Shown one piece after another: positions 13,895 through 18,193 of a DNA stretch of 25,107 nucleotides. The notes beneath the pieces were generated by a model, which worked only from the letters and a program-made list of their open reading frames with translations, had not been told where the DNA came from and ran no database searches. This DNA is from a virus. The stretch's first letter is position 1, and every line of letters begins with the position of its first letter. The translations under genes and the position numbers were made by a program. Location: positions 1 to 25,107 of the IMG/VR virus record IMGVR_UViG_3300023196_001233; one strand, written 5' to 3'.

Positions 13895-14352
13895 TGAAAA
13901 CTCGATTTATTGATATGTATATGACAATTGCTGAAACGGTTGCCAAACAATCTTCAGCAAAAAGACTTCAAGTTGGTGCTCTTGTGGTAAAAGAAGATAG
14001 GATTATCTCTATCGGATACAATGGAATGCCAGCTGGTTGGACTAATGATTGTGAAGATGTAATACAACACTCTGACGATACCGTAACCACCAAAACCAAA
14101 TCAGAAGTCATCCACGCAGAGGCCAATGCCATCGCTAAGTTAGCACGTTGTACGGAGTCTGGAGATGGTTCCATGATGTTCCTGACCCATGCCCCTTGTA
14201 TTGACTGTGCTAAGCAAGTATATACCGCTGGTATAAAAAAAGTTTATTACCGTAATTCGTATCGGGACACACTTGGAATAGACTTTCTTGAGAAATGTGG
14301 AGTTCCAGTAGAACAAATTTCACCAGGTGAAATCAAAGGTCTTGATAAATAA
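13894..14352 (+). CDS. cd: dCMP deaminase
   Basis: This zinc enzyme converts dCMP to dUMP and so feeds dTTP synthesis; T4 encodes one as gene cd. The 152-residue protein has the cytidine-deaminase signature HAEAN with His74 and Glu76, and APCIDCAKQ with zinc ligands Cys102 and Cys105. The N-terminal AKRLQVGALVVKEDRIISIG and GYNGMPAGW are typical of dCMP deaminases. It is preceded by three tiny genes in one operon. Its final codons contain the -35 box of the next promoter (TTGATA). Assignment is firm. Confidence 0.94.
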   Translation: MKTRFIDMYMTIAETVAKQSSAKRLQVGALVVKEDRIISIGYNGMPAGWTNDCEDVIQHSDDTVTTKTKSEVIHAEANAIAKLARCTESGDGSMMFLTHAPCIDCAKQVYTAGIKKVYYRNSYRDTLGIDFLEKCGVPVEQISPGEIKGLDK

Positions 14353-14370
14353 GTGAAAGTGTGATATAAT
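14342..14370 (+). promoter_or_regulatory. Extended -10 sigma-70 promoter for the SprT-like gene
   Basis: TTGATA (14342-14347), 17 bases, TATAAT (14365-14370), with TGA directly before the -10 giving the extended TGnTATAAT form. The -35 lies inside the dCMP deaminase gene. Confidence 0.85.
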
Positions 14371-14418
14371 ATAACTTGGAAATGCAATTATTGGGTCAAT
14401 TAATTAAGGAGACCTAAA

Positions 14419-14928
14419 ATGCAGTTAAGTATAGTTGGTTGTCCCGATAAAGAACGTTTCCGTCCTTTTGTGAAAAGGGCTGCTCTTTTTTACGCCAACG
14501 AATTGATGACCAAAAAAATATTAGAGAATGTTTATTTAAAAATAAGTTTTTCTAAAAAAATAGAAGCACAAGGTTACGCTCAAATTTTAGAGTATAACAA
14601 TTCTCGTAAAGCTAGAGAATTTGAAATAGAAATACATTCAGGAATTGGTGCAAAAGATATATTAAAAACTCTTGCACACGAAATGGTACATATTAAACAA
14701 TATGTCTATGGTGAAACCAACGAAACACTAACTCGTTGGAAAGGCCTTAAAGTTGATTCTGATGATATGGATTATTGGGTTCAACCATGGGAAATAGAAG
14801 CTCACGGAATGGAACCAGGACTATTTACCAAATTTGCTATTAAAGAAAAGCTTTGGGAAGTTTTTAATGATATTAGAAATCCAGATGATGAAATAGAAAT
14901 AGAACCTTTAGGTTGGAAATATTATTAA
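14419..14928 (+). CDS. SprT-like zinc metalloprotease domain protein
   Basis: A 169-residue protein with the zinc-protease motif HEMVH (87-91) in KTLAHEMVHIKQYVYGE and a downstream PWEIEAHGMEPGL segment in which Glu and His could complete the metal site. This is the SprT/Spartan-like fold often found in T4-like marine phages. By family it may cleave DNA-bound proteins, but phage members are uncharacterised. AAGGAG precedes the ATG. It is monocistronic: its own extended -10 promoter lies upstream and an intrinsic terminator follows within 20 bases. Confidence 0.85.
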   Translation: MQLSIVGCPDKERFRPFVKRAALFYANELMTKKILENVYLKISFSKKIEAQGYAQILEYNNSRKAREFEIEIHSGIGAKDILKTLAHEMVHIKQYVYGETNETLTRWKGLKVDSDDMDYWVQPWEIEAHGMEPGLFTKFAIKEKLWEVFNDIRNPDDEIEIEPLGWKYY

Positions 14929-14948
14929 AATAAGTTTATAAAAAATAG

Positions 14949-14977
14949 AACCCAACCTTAAACAAGTTGGGTTTTTT
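14949..14977 (+). terminator. Intrinsic terminator after the SprT-like gene
   Basis: AACCCAAC (14949-14956) pairs with GTTGGGTT (14966-14973), followed by a run of six T that overlaps the end of the stem. An inner CTT/AAG pairing is possible with one bulged C. It ends ten bases before tRNA-Trp. Confidence 0.88.
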
Positions 14978-14986
14978 GTTTTCTGA

Positions 14987-15060
14987 TTCTCGCTGGTGTA
15001 GTGGTAGCACAAGGCACTCCAAACGCCTTAGTTGCGGTTCGATTCCGTAGCGGGAAGCCA
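14987..15060 (+). tRNA. tRNA-Trp (CCA anticodon)
   Basis: A 74-nt cloverleaf with acceptor TTCTCGC/GCGGGAA (one G-U pair), discriminator G and encoded CCA. The anticodon loop is CTCCAAA with CCA at 15019-15021. The T-loop TTCGATT is canonical, with a G50-U64 wobble in the T-stem. The anticodon stem AGGCA/CGCCT has an A-C mismatch next to the loop, and the molecule starts with U rather than the usual G. It lies between a terminator and the next promoter, so its own promoter is not obvious; it may come from read-through. Confidence 0.9.
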
Positions 15061-15064
15061 AATC

Positions 15065-15095
15065 ATTGTAAAGTTTTTTGAAGTTATTGTAAAGT
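15065..15095 (+). repeat. Direct 10-bp repeat upstream of the tRNA-Glu promoter
   Basis: ATTGTAAAGT occurs at 15065-15074 and 15086-15095, 21 bases apart (two DNA turns). It is followed by a small hairpin TGTTGT/ACAACA (15095-15112) directly before the -35 box. This may be an operator or part of an RNA-processing signal for tRNA-Trp; nothing decides between them. Confidence 0.5.
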
Positions 15096-15117
15096 GTTGT
15101 TTTGGTACAACAGGTGC

Positions 15118-15145
15118 TTGACTTATGATATGGTTTGTGTATAAT
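15118..15145 (+). promoter_or_regulatory. Sigma-70 promoter for tRNA-Glu
   Basis: TTGACT (15118-15123), 16 bases, TATAAT (15140-15145). The expected start (about 15152) is only one to three bases before the mature tRNA 5' end. Confidence 0.82.
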
Positions 15146-15153
15146 GGTTGTAT

Positions 15154-15228
15154 ATATCGTTAGACAAGCGGTTAAGTCACCACCCTTTCACGGTGGCACC
15201 ATGGGTTCGAATCCCATACGATATACCA
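15154..15228 (+). tRNA. tRNA-Glu (TTC anticodon)
   Basis: A 75-nt cloverleaf: acceptor ATATCGT/ACGATAT, D-stem GAC/GTC, anticodon stem CCACC/GGTGG with loop CTTTCAC (anticodon TTC at 15187-15189), T-stem ATGGG/CCCAT with loop TTCGAAT, discriminator A, encoded CCA. All stems are fully paired. It is followed at once by the ribosome-binding site of a small gene. Confidence 0.95.
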
Positions 15229-15246
15229 ATTTTTAAGGAGAGTGTA

Positions 15247-15411
15247 ATGAAGAAAAGTAAAACACTTCCCAAAAAACGAAATTATTTGGTGAAGTTGGCC
15301 TTGTTTCGTAAAGCAGGAAGTCATCGTAAGAGTAATAAAGCAGTAAGGCGTAATGTCAATAGTAAGAAAGTGTATCCCATTGTTTACAGTTCAGTAAGTT
15401 TTTGTGTATAA
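15247..15411 (+). CDS. Small very basic protein between tRNA-Glu and tRNA-CAU
   Basis: A 54-residue protein, MKKSKTLPKKRNYLVKLALF followed by RKAGSHRKSNKAVRRN, with AGGAGA before its ATG. It is dominated by lysine and arginine, so nucleic-acid or ribosome binding is plausible. Small basic proteins with a KRNxxVxxxxFRKAGxHRKxxKAxRR-like pattern occur in many phages; I know no function for them. Its 3' codons include the left arm of a 16-bp inverted repeat and the -35 box of the next tRNA promoter, and its TAA stop is part of that promoter's TATAAT. Confidence 0.72.
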   Translation: MKKSKTLPKKRNYLVKLALFRKAGSHRKSNKAVRRNVNSKKVYPIVYSSVSFCV

Positions 15412-15426
15412 TGGGATACACTTTCT
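15365..15426 (+). repeat. Perfect 16-bp inverted repeat around a tRNA promoter
   Basis: AGAAAGTGTATCCCAT (15365-15380) and its exact complement ATGGGATACACTTTCT (15411-15426) flank a 30-base loop. The loop holds TTTACA and most of the TATAAT of the tRNA promoter, and the right arm ends three bases before the tRNA. No T-run follows, so it is not a standard terminator. RNA reading through from upstream would fold this stem. Confidence 0.9.
15383..15412 (+). promoter_or_regulatory. Sigma-70 promoter for tRNA-CAU (first copy)
   Basis: TTTACA (15383-15388), 18 bases, TATAAT (15407-15412). The start near 15419 leaves about 11 bases before the tRNA. It is enclosed by the inverted repeat and overlaps the stop codon of the preceding gene. 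Confidence 0.72.
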
Positions 15427-15429
15427 ATA

Positions 15430-15505
15430 GGGTCGTTAGCTTAAAGAGTAAAGCAATCGACTCATAATCGATGGAGTGTGGGTGCAAGTCCTTCACGACC
15501 CACCA
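15430..15505 (+). tRNA. tRNA with CAT anticodon (Met or Ile2), copy 1
   Basis: A 76-nt cloverleaf: acceptor GGGTCGT/ACGACCC, D-stem GCTT/AAGC, anticodon stem ATCGA/TCGAT with loop CTCATAA (CAT at 15463-15465), discriminator A, encoded CCA. The T-arm is unusual: stem GTGGG/CCTTC has a U50-U64 mismatch and a wobble at 51-63, and the loop TGCAAGT has G where nearly all tRNAs have U55. Whether it reads AUG as Met or, after lysidine modification, AUA as Ile cannot be seen from the sequence. Confidence 0.88.
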
Positions 15506-15523
15506 AGTATACCAAAATATCAC

Positions 15524-15552
15524 TTGACATTGTATAAAGAATGATATATAAT
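15524..15552 (+). promoter_or_regulatory. Full-consensus sigma-70 promoter
   Basis: TTGACA (15524-15529), 17 bases, TATAAT (15547-15552). It starts a unit with a 160-base leader, two small genes, tRNA-Gly and possibly the RNA candidate and groES beyond. Confidence 0.9.
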
Positions 15553-15558
15553 AGTATC

Positions 15559-15720
15559 TACTGTTGAGAAACAGCAAGTTTGTGCCGATGCAATAAATTA
15601 GGCATCCCCGTAGTCGGTAAGCGGGAACCATGCGGAGTGTAATAGTACGATTTGAGATACCCTCTTAGGTTAGATGAGCATAGCATCCCTCCGCTCCAAA
15701 TTTTATTTAAAGGACATATT
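15559..15720 (+). promoter_or_regulatory. Structured leader or small RNA, about 160 nt
   Basis: No gene fits here. A first hairpin CTGTT/AACAG with a GAGA loop (15560-15573) is followed by GATGC (15587-15591), which can pair with GCATC at 15602-15606 or with a second GCATC at 15683-15687. Other stems are CCCG/CGGG (15607-15625) and a closing helix GCGGAG/CTCCGC (15632-15637 with 15689-15694) followed by TCCA. The two alternative partners for GATGC are compatible with a switching leader. AAAGGA and the ATG of the small gene follow. No known riboswitch was recognised. Confidence 0.5.
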
Positions 15721-15885
15721 ATGGCTGCAGTGAAAAGTAAAAAGAAAAATCCAATGTTGACCAAAAATGGTAAACAAAGATTAGGTCCTTTGAATGTTGA
15801 GCAGCTGACTAAATTGTTAGATGGCGCTCGTAAGAAAAACAGACCTAAAATTGAAAAACGTATTGCTGTAATTCAAGCTCGTTAA
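15721..15885 (+). CDS. Small basic hypothetical protein
   Basis: A 54-residue protein beginning MAAVKSKKKNPMLTKNGKQR, with a following LNVEQLTKLLDGARKKNRPK helix. The ATG after AAAGGA is used; an upstream in-frame start would run through the structured leader and is rejected. The highly basic N-terminus and short amphipathic helix suggest nucleic-acid binding. It overlaps the next gene by one base (TAATG). No family recognised. Confidence 0.68.
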   Translation: MAAVKSKKKNPMLTKNGKQRLGPLNVEQLTKLLDGARKKNRPKIEKRIAVIQAR

Positions 15886-15998
15886 TGTCTGCTAATACTA
15901 CTCCTTCATGGGGTAGAATGTTGACAAAAAAAGAATTATTAGATTTACTTGCCCGTATCGAAGCAAAAGGTAAAGCAAGAAAAGATAAAGAGAAGTGA
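15885..15998 (+). CDS. 37-residue hypothetical protein ahead of tRNA-Gly
   Basis: A short frame starting on the last base of the previous stop: MSANTTPSWGRMLTKKELLD, then a basic helix with LLARIEAKGKARKDKEK. Like its neighbour it combines a leucine-rich helix with a lysine-rich end. Its stop is five bases before tRNA-Gly, so gene and tRNA share a transcript. The coupling argues that it is translated; function unknown. Confidence 0.58.
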   Translation: MSANTTPSWGRMLTKKELLDLLARIEAKGKARKDKEK

Positions 15999-16003
15999 GA
16001 TTT

Positions 16004-16077
16004 GCGGGATTAGTTTAATGGTAAAACTACAGGTTTCCAACCTGTTGTTGTCAGTTCGATTCTGTCATCCCGCTCCA
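16004..16077 (+). tRNA. tRNA-Gly (TCC anticodon)
   Basis: A 74-nt cloverleaf: acceptor GCGGGAT/ATCCCGC, discriminator T as usual for bacterial tRNA-Gly, encoded CCA. Anticodon stem ACAGG/CCTGT with loop TTTCCAA (anticodon TCC), T-loop TTCGATT. The T-stem GTCAG/CTGTC has a U50-U64 mismatch, the same position that is mismatched in the first CAU tRNA. Confidence 0.94.
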
Positions 16078-16472
16078 GAAACAGAGGTGCCATGGCTATG
16101 TTATTCAATCCCTAGAATATTATCCACAATTTGGCGAAAAATAGGATAAGAGGTCAAGTGTCTTAAACTATCCTCATAAATCATGAGATAGGATTGTCGT
16201 CCTAAGTTAGAAAGACACAAGGTTCTTTGTTTAGGGACAGAGAACATTGTTGAGAATGTGAGAGAAAGAATAAGCAATCCTAACTGTTAAGTAAGTTCCG
16301 ATCCTTGTCAAATCAACCTATGATCTAGGAAGTGTAGAATGCTAATGCTACAACGATGCGATTGAGGAGAGATCAAAGCAATGGCCACGTTAAGTGACAC
16401 AGGCGAGCACCTCTTAAACATATAACAGTATTCTCAACAATGACTATATACTATTTTGATTAAAAGATAATT
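16078..16472 (+). ncRNA. Gene-free 395-nt stretch, candidate structured RNA
   Basis: No credible reading frame is present, yet the stretch is dense in long complementary segments. These are TAAGAGGT/ACCTCTTA (16147-16154 with 16409-16416), TAGGATTG/CAATCCTA (16189-16196 with 16275-16282), GTGTCTT/AAGACAC (16158-16164 with 16212-16218) and a 10-bp hairpin GTTCTTTGTT/GACAGAGAAC with loop TAGG (16222-16245). There is also a 13-bp pair CATTGTTGAGAAT/ATTCTCAACAATG (16245-16257 with 16430-16442) that crosses the first one and so implies a pseudoknot, plus TTCCGATC/GATC-ta-GGAA and TGTAG/CTACA hairpins (about 16295-16352). I could not match tmRNA, RNase P RNA, 6S RNA or a group I intron core. It directly follows tRNA-Gly and ends at groES. 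Confidence 0.5.
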
Positions 16473-16730
16473 ATGAATTTGAAACCACTAAAAGATAAGA
16501 TTCTCATTTCCCGTATTGCAGCAGAAAAAGAAACAGCGTCTGGAATTATTCTGAAATCTTCAGATGGTCCTGATAGAGCATTAGTAGAAGCTCTTGCTGA
16601 TAATATTGATGAAGTTGAGATTGGTGATGAAATTCTTATTAACTGGAACGGAGCAGTTGCTGTTTCAGGTAAAGAAACCGATAAAGAATTTTATGTTGTT
16701 AATATTAAACACGTTATTTTAAGATTTTAA
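16473..16730 (+). CDS. GroES-like co-chaperonin (gp31 functional analogue)
   Basis: An 85-residue protein with the GroES layout: MNLKPLKDKILISRI first strand, a mobile-loop region EKETASGIILKSSDG around residues 18-32 that would contact GroEL, GDEILINWNGA, and the closing EFYVVNIKHVILRF strand. It is shorter than host GroES (about 97 aa) and lacks much of the roof hairpin; T4 gp31 is a diverged member of the same fold, needed to fold the major capsid protein with host GroEL. The ribosome-binding site is weak (AAAAG). It follows the 395-nt RNA candidate, which may be its leader. Confidence 0.88.
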   Translation: MNLKPLKDKILISRIAAEKETASGIILKSSDGPDRALVEALADNIDEVEIGDEILINWNGAVAVSGKETDKEFYVVNIKHVILRF

Positions 16731-16736
16731 TCTTTT

Positions 16737-17282
16737 ATGTTAAAAATTTGTTCCAAGTGTTCTATAGAATTTGAGGATACTAGTCCTTGGGGTAAATCTT
16801 TTTGTTCTAGAAAATGTGCCAATTCTAGAATACAAACTGAAGAAATAAGAAAAAAGAAAAGCAAATCTGCGAAAAAGTTTTTTTCTGAAAATGGTCATCC
16901 TATGAAAGGTAAACCAGGTAGAATTCACACAGAAGAAGATAAACAAAAAATTAAAAATGGTGTATTGGATAGACTTAAAAAGATAGGTCATATCAACAGA
17001 ACACCAGAACAGATGAAATTGAAGAATAGGATTGGTGTTAGTAAATATAGAGCTAGACTTTTGAACGCTATACAACCTGATTCAGATATGAATTTAATTA
17101 AAAAGATTTTTGAATATTGTCCACAAGGTCATGAAGTAGATCATATTGTGGCTTTGTCTGTGGGTGGAAAACACCACCAGGATAATTTACAATATTTACC
17201 TGAAAAAGAAAATCAAAGAAAAAATAAGTATAAAAAATACAATGAATCTCTCATAATTCGTTGGCAAGATTTGATAAATTAA
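16737..17282 (+). CDS. HNH homing endonuclease
   Basis: A 181-residue protein with an N-terminal zinc-ribbon-like knuckle (Cys5, Cys8, Cys23, Cys27), a NUMOD3-like basic helix region (GRIHTEEDKQKIKNG) and a C-terminal HNH nuclease: EVDHIVALSVGG (133-144), DNLQYLPEKENQRKNK. Asp135-His136 and Asn150 are the likely catalytic and metal residues. The gene begins six bases after groES and ends five bases before a tRNA. Like the GIY-YIG gene it is an intergenic selfish element of the kind common in T4-like phages; its cognate site is probably in a nearby gene of related phages. Confidence 0.9.
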   Translation: MLKICSKCSIEFEDTSPWGKSFCSRKCANSRIQTEEIRKKKSKSAKKFFSENGHPMKGKPGRIHTEEDKQKIKNGVLDRLKKIGHINRTPEQMKLKNRIGVSKYRARLLNAIQPDSDMNLIKKIFEYCPQGHEVDHIVALSVGGKHHQDNLQYLPEKENQRKNKYKKYNESLIIRWQDLIN

Positions 17283-17286
17283 CAGA

Positions 17287-17360
17287 AGCGGGTTGGTGAA
17301 AAGGTATCACAGAGGACTCATAATCCTCAGTTCCAGGTTCGACTCCGGGATCCGCAACCA
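17287..17360 (+). tRNA. tRNA with CAT anticodon (Met or Ile2), copy 2
   Basis: A 74-nt cloverleaf: D-stem GTGA/TCAC, anticodon stem GAGGA/TCCTC with loop CTCATAA (CAT at 17319-17321), T-loop TTCGACT, discriminator A, encoded CCA. Counting back from CCA and the T-arm, the acceptor is AGCGGGT/ATCCGCA: six pairs plus an A1-A72 mismatch, or equivalently one unpaired A before the discriminator. The T-stem CCAGG/CCGGG has an A51-G63 mismatch. The GGG/CCC anticodon stem of initiator tRNAs is absent and pair 11-24 is elongator type. Confidence 0.86.
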
Positions 17361-17373
17361 ATAAGGAAATTTT

Positions 17374-17508
17374 ATGTCTGAATCAGAAAAAAAGTTTAGA
17401 GAAGAACAATTAAAAAAAGTTCGTAATCTTCAACCAGCTCAACCTAAACCACAACCAAAATTCACACCTAAACCTAATGTAATGCGTAAGGCCGGCCGTG
17501 GAAGATAA
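17374..17508 (+). CDS. 44-residue proline/glutamine-rich basic protein
   Basis: A short frame starting 14 bases after the tRNA with AAGGA before its ATG: MSESEKKFREEQLKKVRNLQ, then PAQPKPQPKFTPKPN and a basic end with AGRGR. A charged helix followed by a proline-rich arm suggests an extended peptide that binds a partner. The next small gene begins inside its end. No function recognised. Confidence 0.62.
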   Translation: MSESEKKFREEQLKKVRNLQPAQPKPQPKFTPKPNVMRKAGRGR

Positions 17509-17605
17509 AGATCCGGTACAAGAACAAGACGATAAAAACTTAGATGACGAGTTTAAGCGGATTGAAGAAGAAAACAAATTGAAAGAAAAAAATTCAAGTT
17601 TTTAA
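17498..17605 (+). CDS. 35-residue acidic protein with GTG start
   Basis: A GTG inside the end of the previous gene opens a frame of 35 residues: EDKDPVQEQDDKNLDDEFKR, then IEEENKLKEKNSSF. It is strongly acidic and helical, the opposite charge of the preceding basic peptide. Its TAA stop overlaps the stop of the minus-strand gene within TTAA. GGCCGG before the GTG is not a good ribosome-binding site, so translation would depend on coupling. Tentative. Confidence 0.42.
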   Translation: MEDKDPVQEQDDKNLDDEFKRIEEENKLKEKNSSF

Positions 17606-17763
17606 TCTTTTGGTTTTGTTTTGTTTTTCTCCGTTACTATATCATCAAATTTTTTGCGCAATGCAAAAATATCACGCATGATTTCATTTTCAAATTTCTT
17701 TTGATTATCCTCAATTCGAACAAGTATTTCTTTCAATTTAATTATTGTATCTTTATCTGACAT
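17602..17763 (-). CDS. 53-residue coiled-coil protein on the minus strand
   Basis: Read leftward, ATG at 17763-17761 opens MSDKDTIIKLKEILVRIEDN followed by QKKFENEIMRDIFALRKKFD and a lysine-rich end. Heptad-like leucine/isoleucine spacing predicts one long helix or coiled coil. AAGG lies about eight bases before the ATG on this strand. It is the only minus-strand gene besides the GIY-YIG endonuclease. An exact TATAAATA late-promoter box lies 98 bases upstream on the same strand. Its stop codon shares TTAA with the stop of the converging plus-strand gene. Function unknown. Confidence 0.6.
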   Translation of the reverse strand: MSDKDTIIKLKEILVRIEDNQKKFENEIMRDIFALRKKFDDIVTEKNKTKPKD

Positions 17764-17814
17764 TTTTGGTACCTTATTTTTATATGTGAATAATAAAAAA
17801 TACCAAATGTCAGG

Positions 17815-17843
17815 TTGACATATATTGAAAAATACTGTACAAT
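17815..17843 (+). promoter_or_regulatory. Sigma-70 promoter for the Sm-like/gp43/uvsX/gp41 operon
   Basis: TTGACA (17815-17820), 17 bases, TACAAT (17838-17843). No further promoter is evident before the window ends, so it may drive the DNA polymerase, recombinase and helicase genes in one transcript. Confidence 0.85.
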
Positions 17844-17860
17844 CACCTCAAACACATATC

Positions 17861-17868
17861 TATTTATA
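17861..17868 (-). promoter_or_regulatory. T4-type late promoter motif on the minus strand
   Basis: TATTTATA on the plus strand is an exact TATAAATA on the minus strand. It would start leftward transcription near 17855 toward the 53-residue minus-strand gene, giving a leader of about 90 bases. The same DNA is the leader of the plus-strand operon, so late leftward and early rightward transcripts would overlap here. Confidence 0.42.
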
Positions 17869-17880
17869 TAAGGATCTATT

Positions 17881-18192
17881 ATGGAAATCATAGTTTTGAA
17901 ATTAATCACCGGAGAAGAAGTCTTAGGAGAGGTTGAATCCCAATCTGAAACCGAGTATGTACTGGTAAATCCAGTTGGCATTGCTGTCGTTCGTGGTAAA
18001 GATGGTCAACCTTCTGTGGGATTTGCACCATTTCCCATTCATGCCGAACAAAAGACTGATGCCACGGTTGCCTTGGCCAAGAAGAATGTAGTATACTCCT
18101 ATGTTCCTGCTGAAGATTTTATTACAAATTACAATCAAATTTTTGGTTCAGGAATTGTTCTTCCTCCAACCAAACAACTAATTACGGGTTAA
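17881..18192 (+). CDS. Small Sm-like (LSm-fold?) phage protein, copy 2
   Basis: A 103-residue protein starting MEIIVLKLITGEEVLGEVES. The GEE(V/I)LGEV turn followed by short strands (YVLVNPVGIAVVRG, SVGFAPFPIHAE) and the closing VYSYVPAEDFITNYNQIFG is the pattern of small Sm-like proteins of T4-like cyanophages. It is the paralogue of the protein at 1573-1941, without that copy's acidic tail. It is the first gene of the polymerase operon, and the polymerase TTG start lies one base after its stop, so translation of gp43 probably depends on this gene. Molecular role unknown. Confidence 0.78.
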   Translation: MEIIVLKLITGEEVLGEVESQSETEYVLVNPVGIAVVRGKDGQPSVGFAPFPIHAEQKTDATVALAKKNVVYSYVPAEDFITNYNQIFGSGIVLPPTKQLITG

Positions 18193-18193
18193 A

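Noticed and set aside
15632-15698. A tRNA-like segment beginning GCGGAG and ending CTCCGCTCCA
   Set aside because: The acceptor-like stem and CCA end fit, but there is no T-loop of the TTCRANY type, no acceptable anticodon arm and the seventh acceptor pair fails. I kept it as part of the structured leader.
15949-16149. A 66-codon frame running across tRNA-Gly
   Set aside because: It covers a clear tRNA gene and has an implausible composition.
16078-16472. Known catalytic or housekeeping RNA (group I intron, tmRNA, RNase P RNA, 6S)
   Set aside because: The conserved core sequences of these RNAs that I could look for by eye were not found, and neither flank is a split gene. Left as an unclassified RNA candidate.
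17287-17360. Calling this tRNA a genuine initiator tRNA-fMet
   Set aside because: It lacks the three G-C pairs at the base of the anticodon stem and the initiator-type 11-24 pair; only the 1-72 mismatch agrees.
17779-17806. A minus-strand sigma-70-like promoter (TTGGTA, 16 bases, TATAAA) for the 53-residue gene
   Set aside because: Its start would fall on the ribosome-binding site of that gene, so it would not give a useful mRNA.
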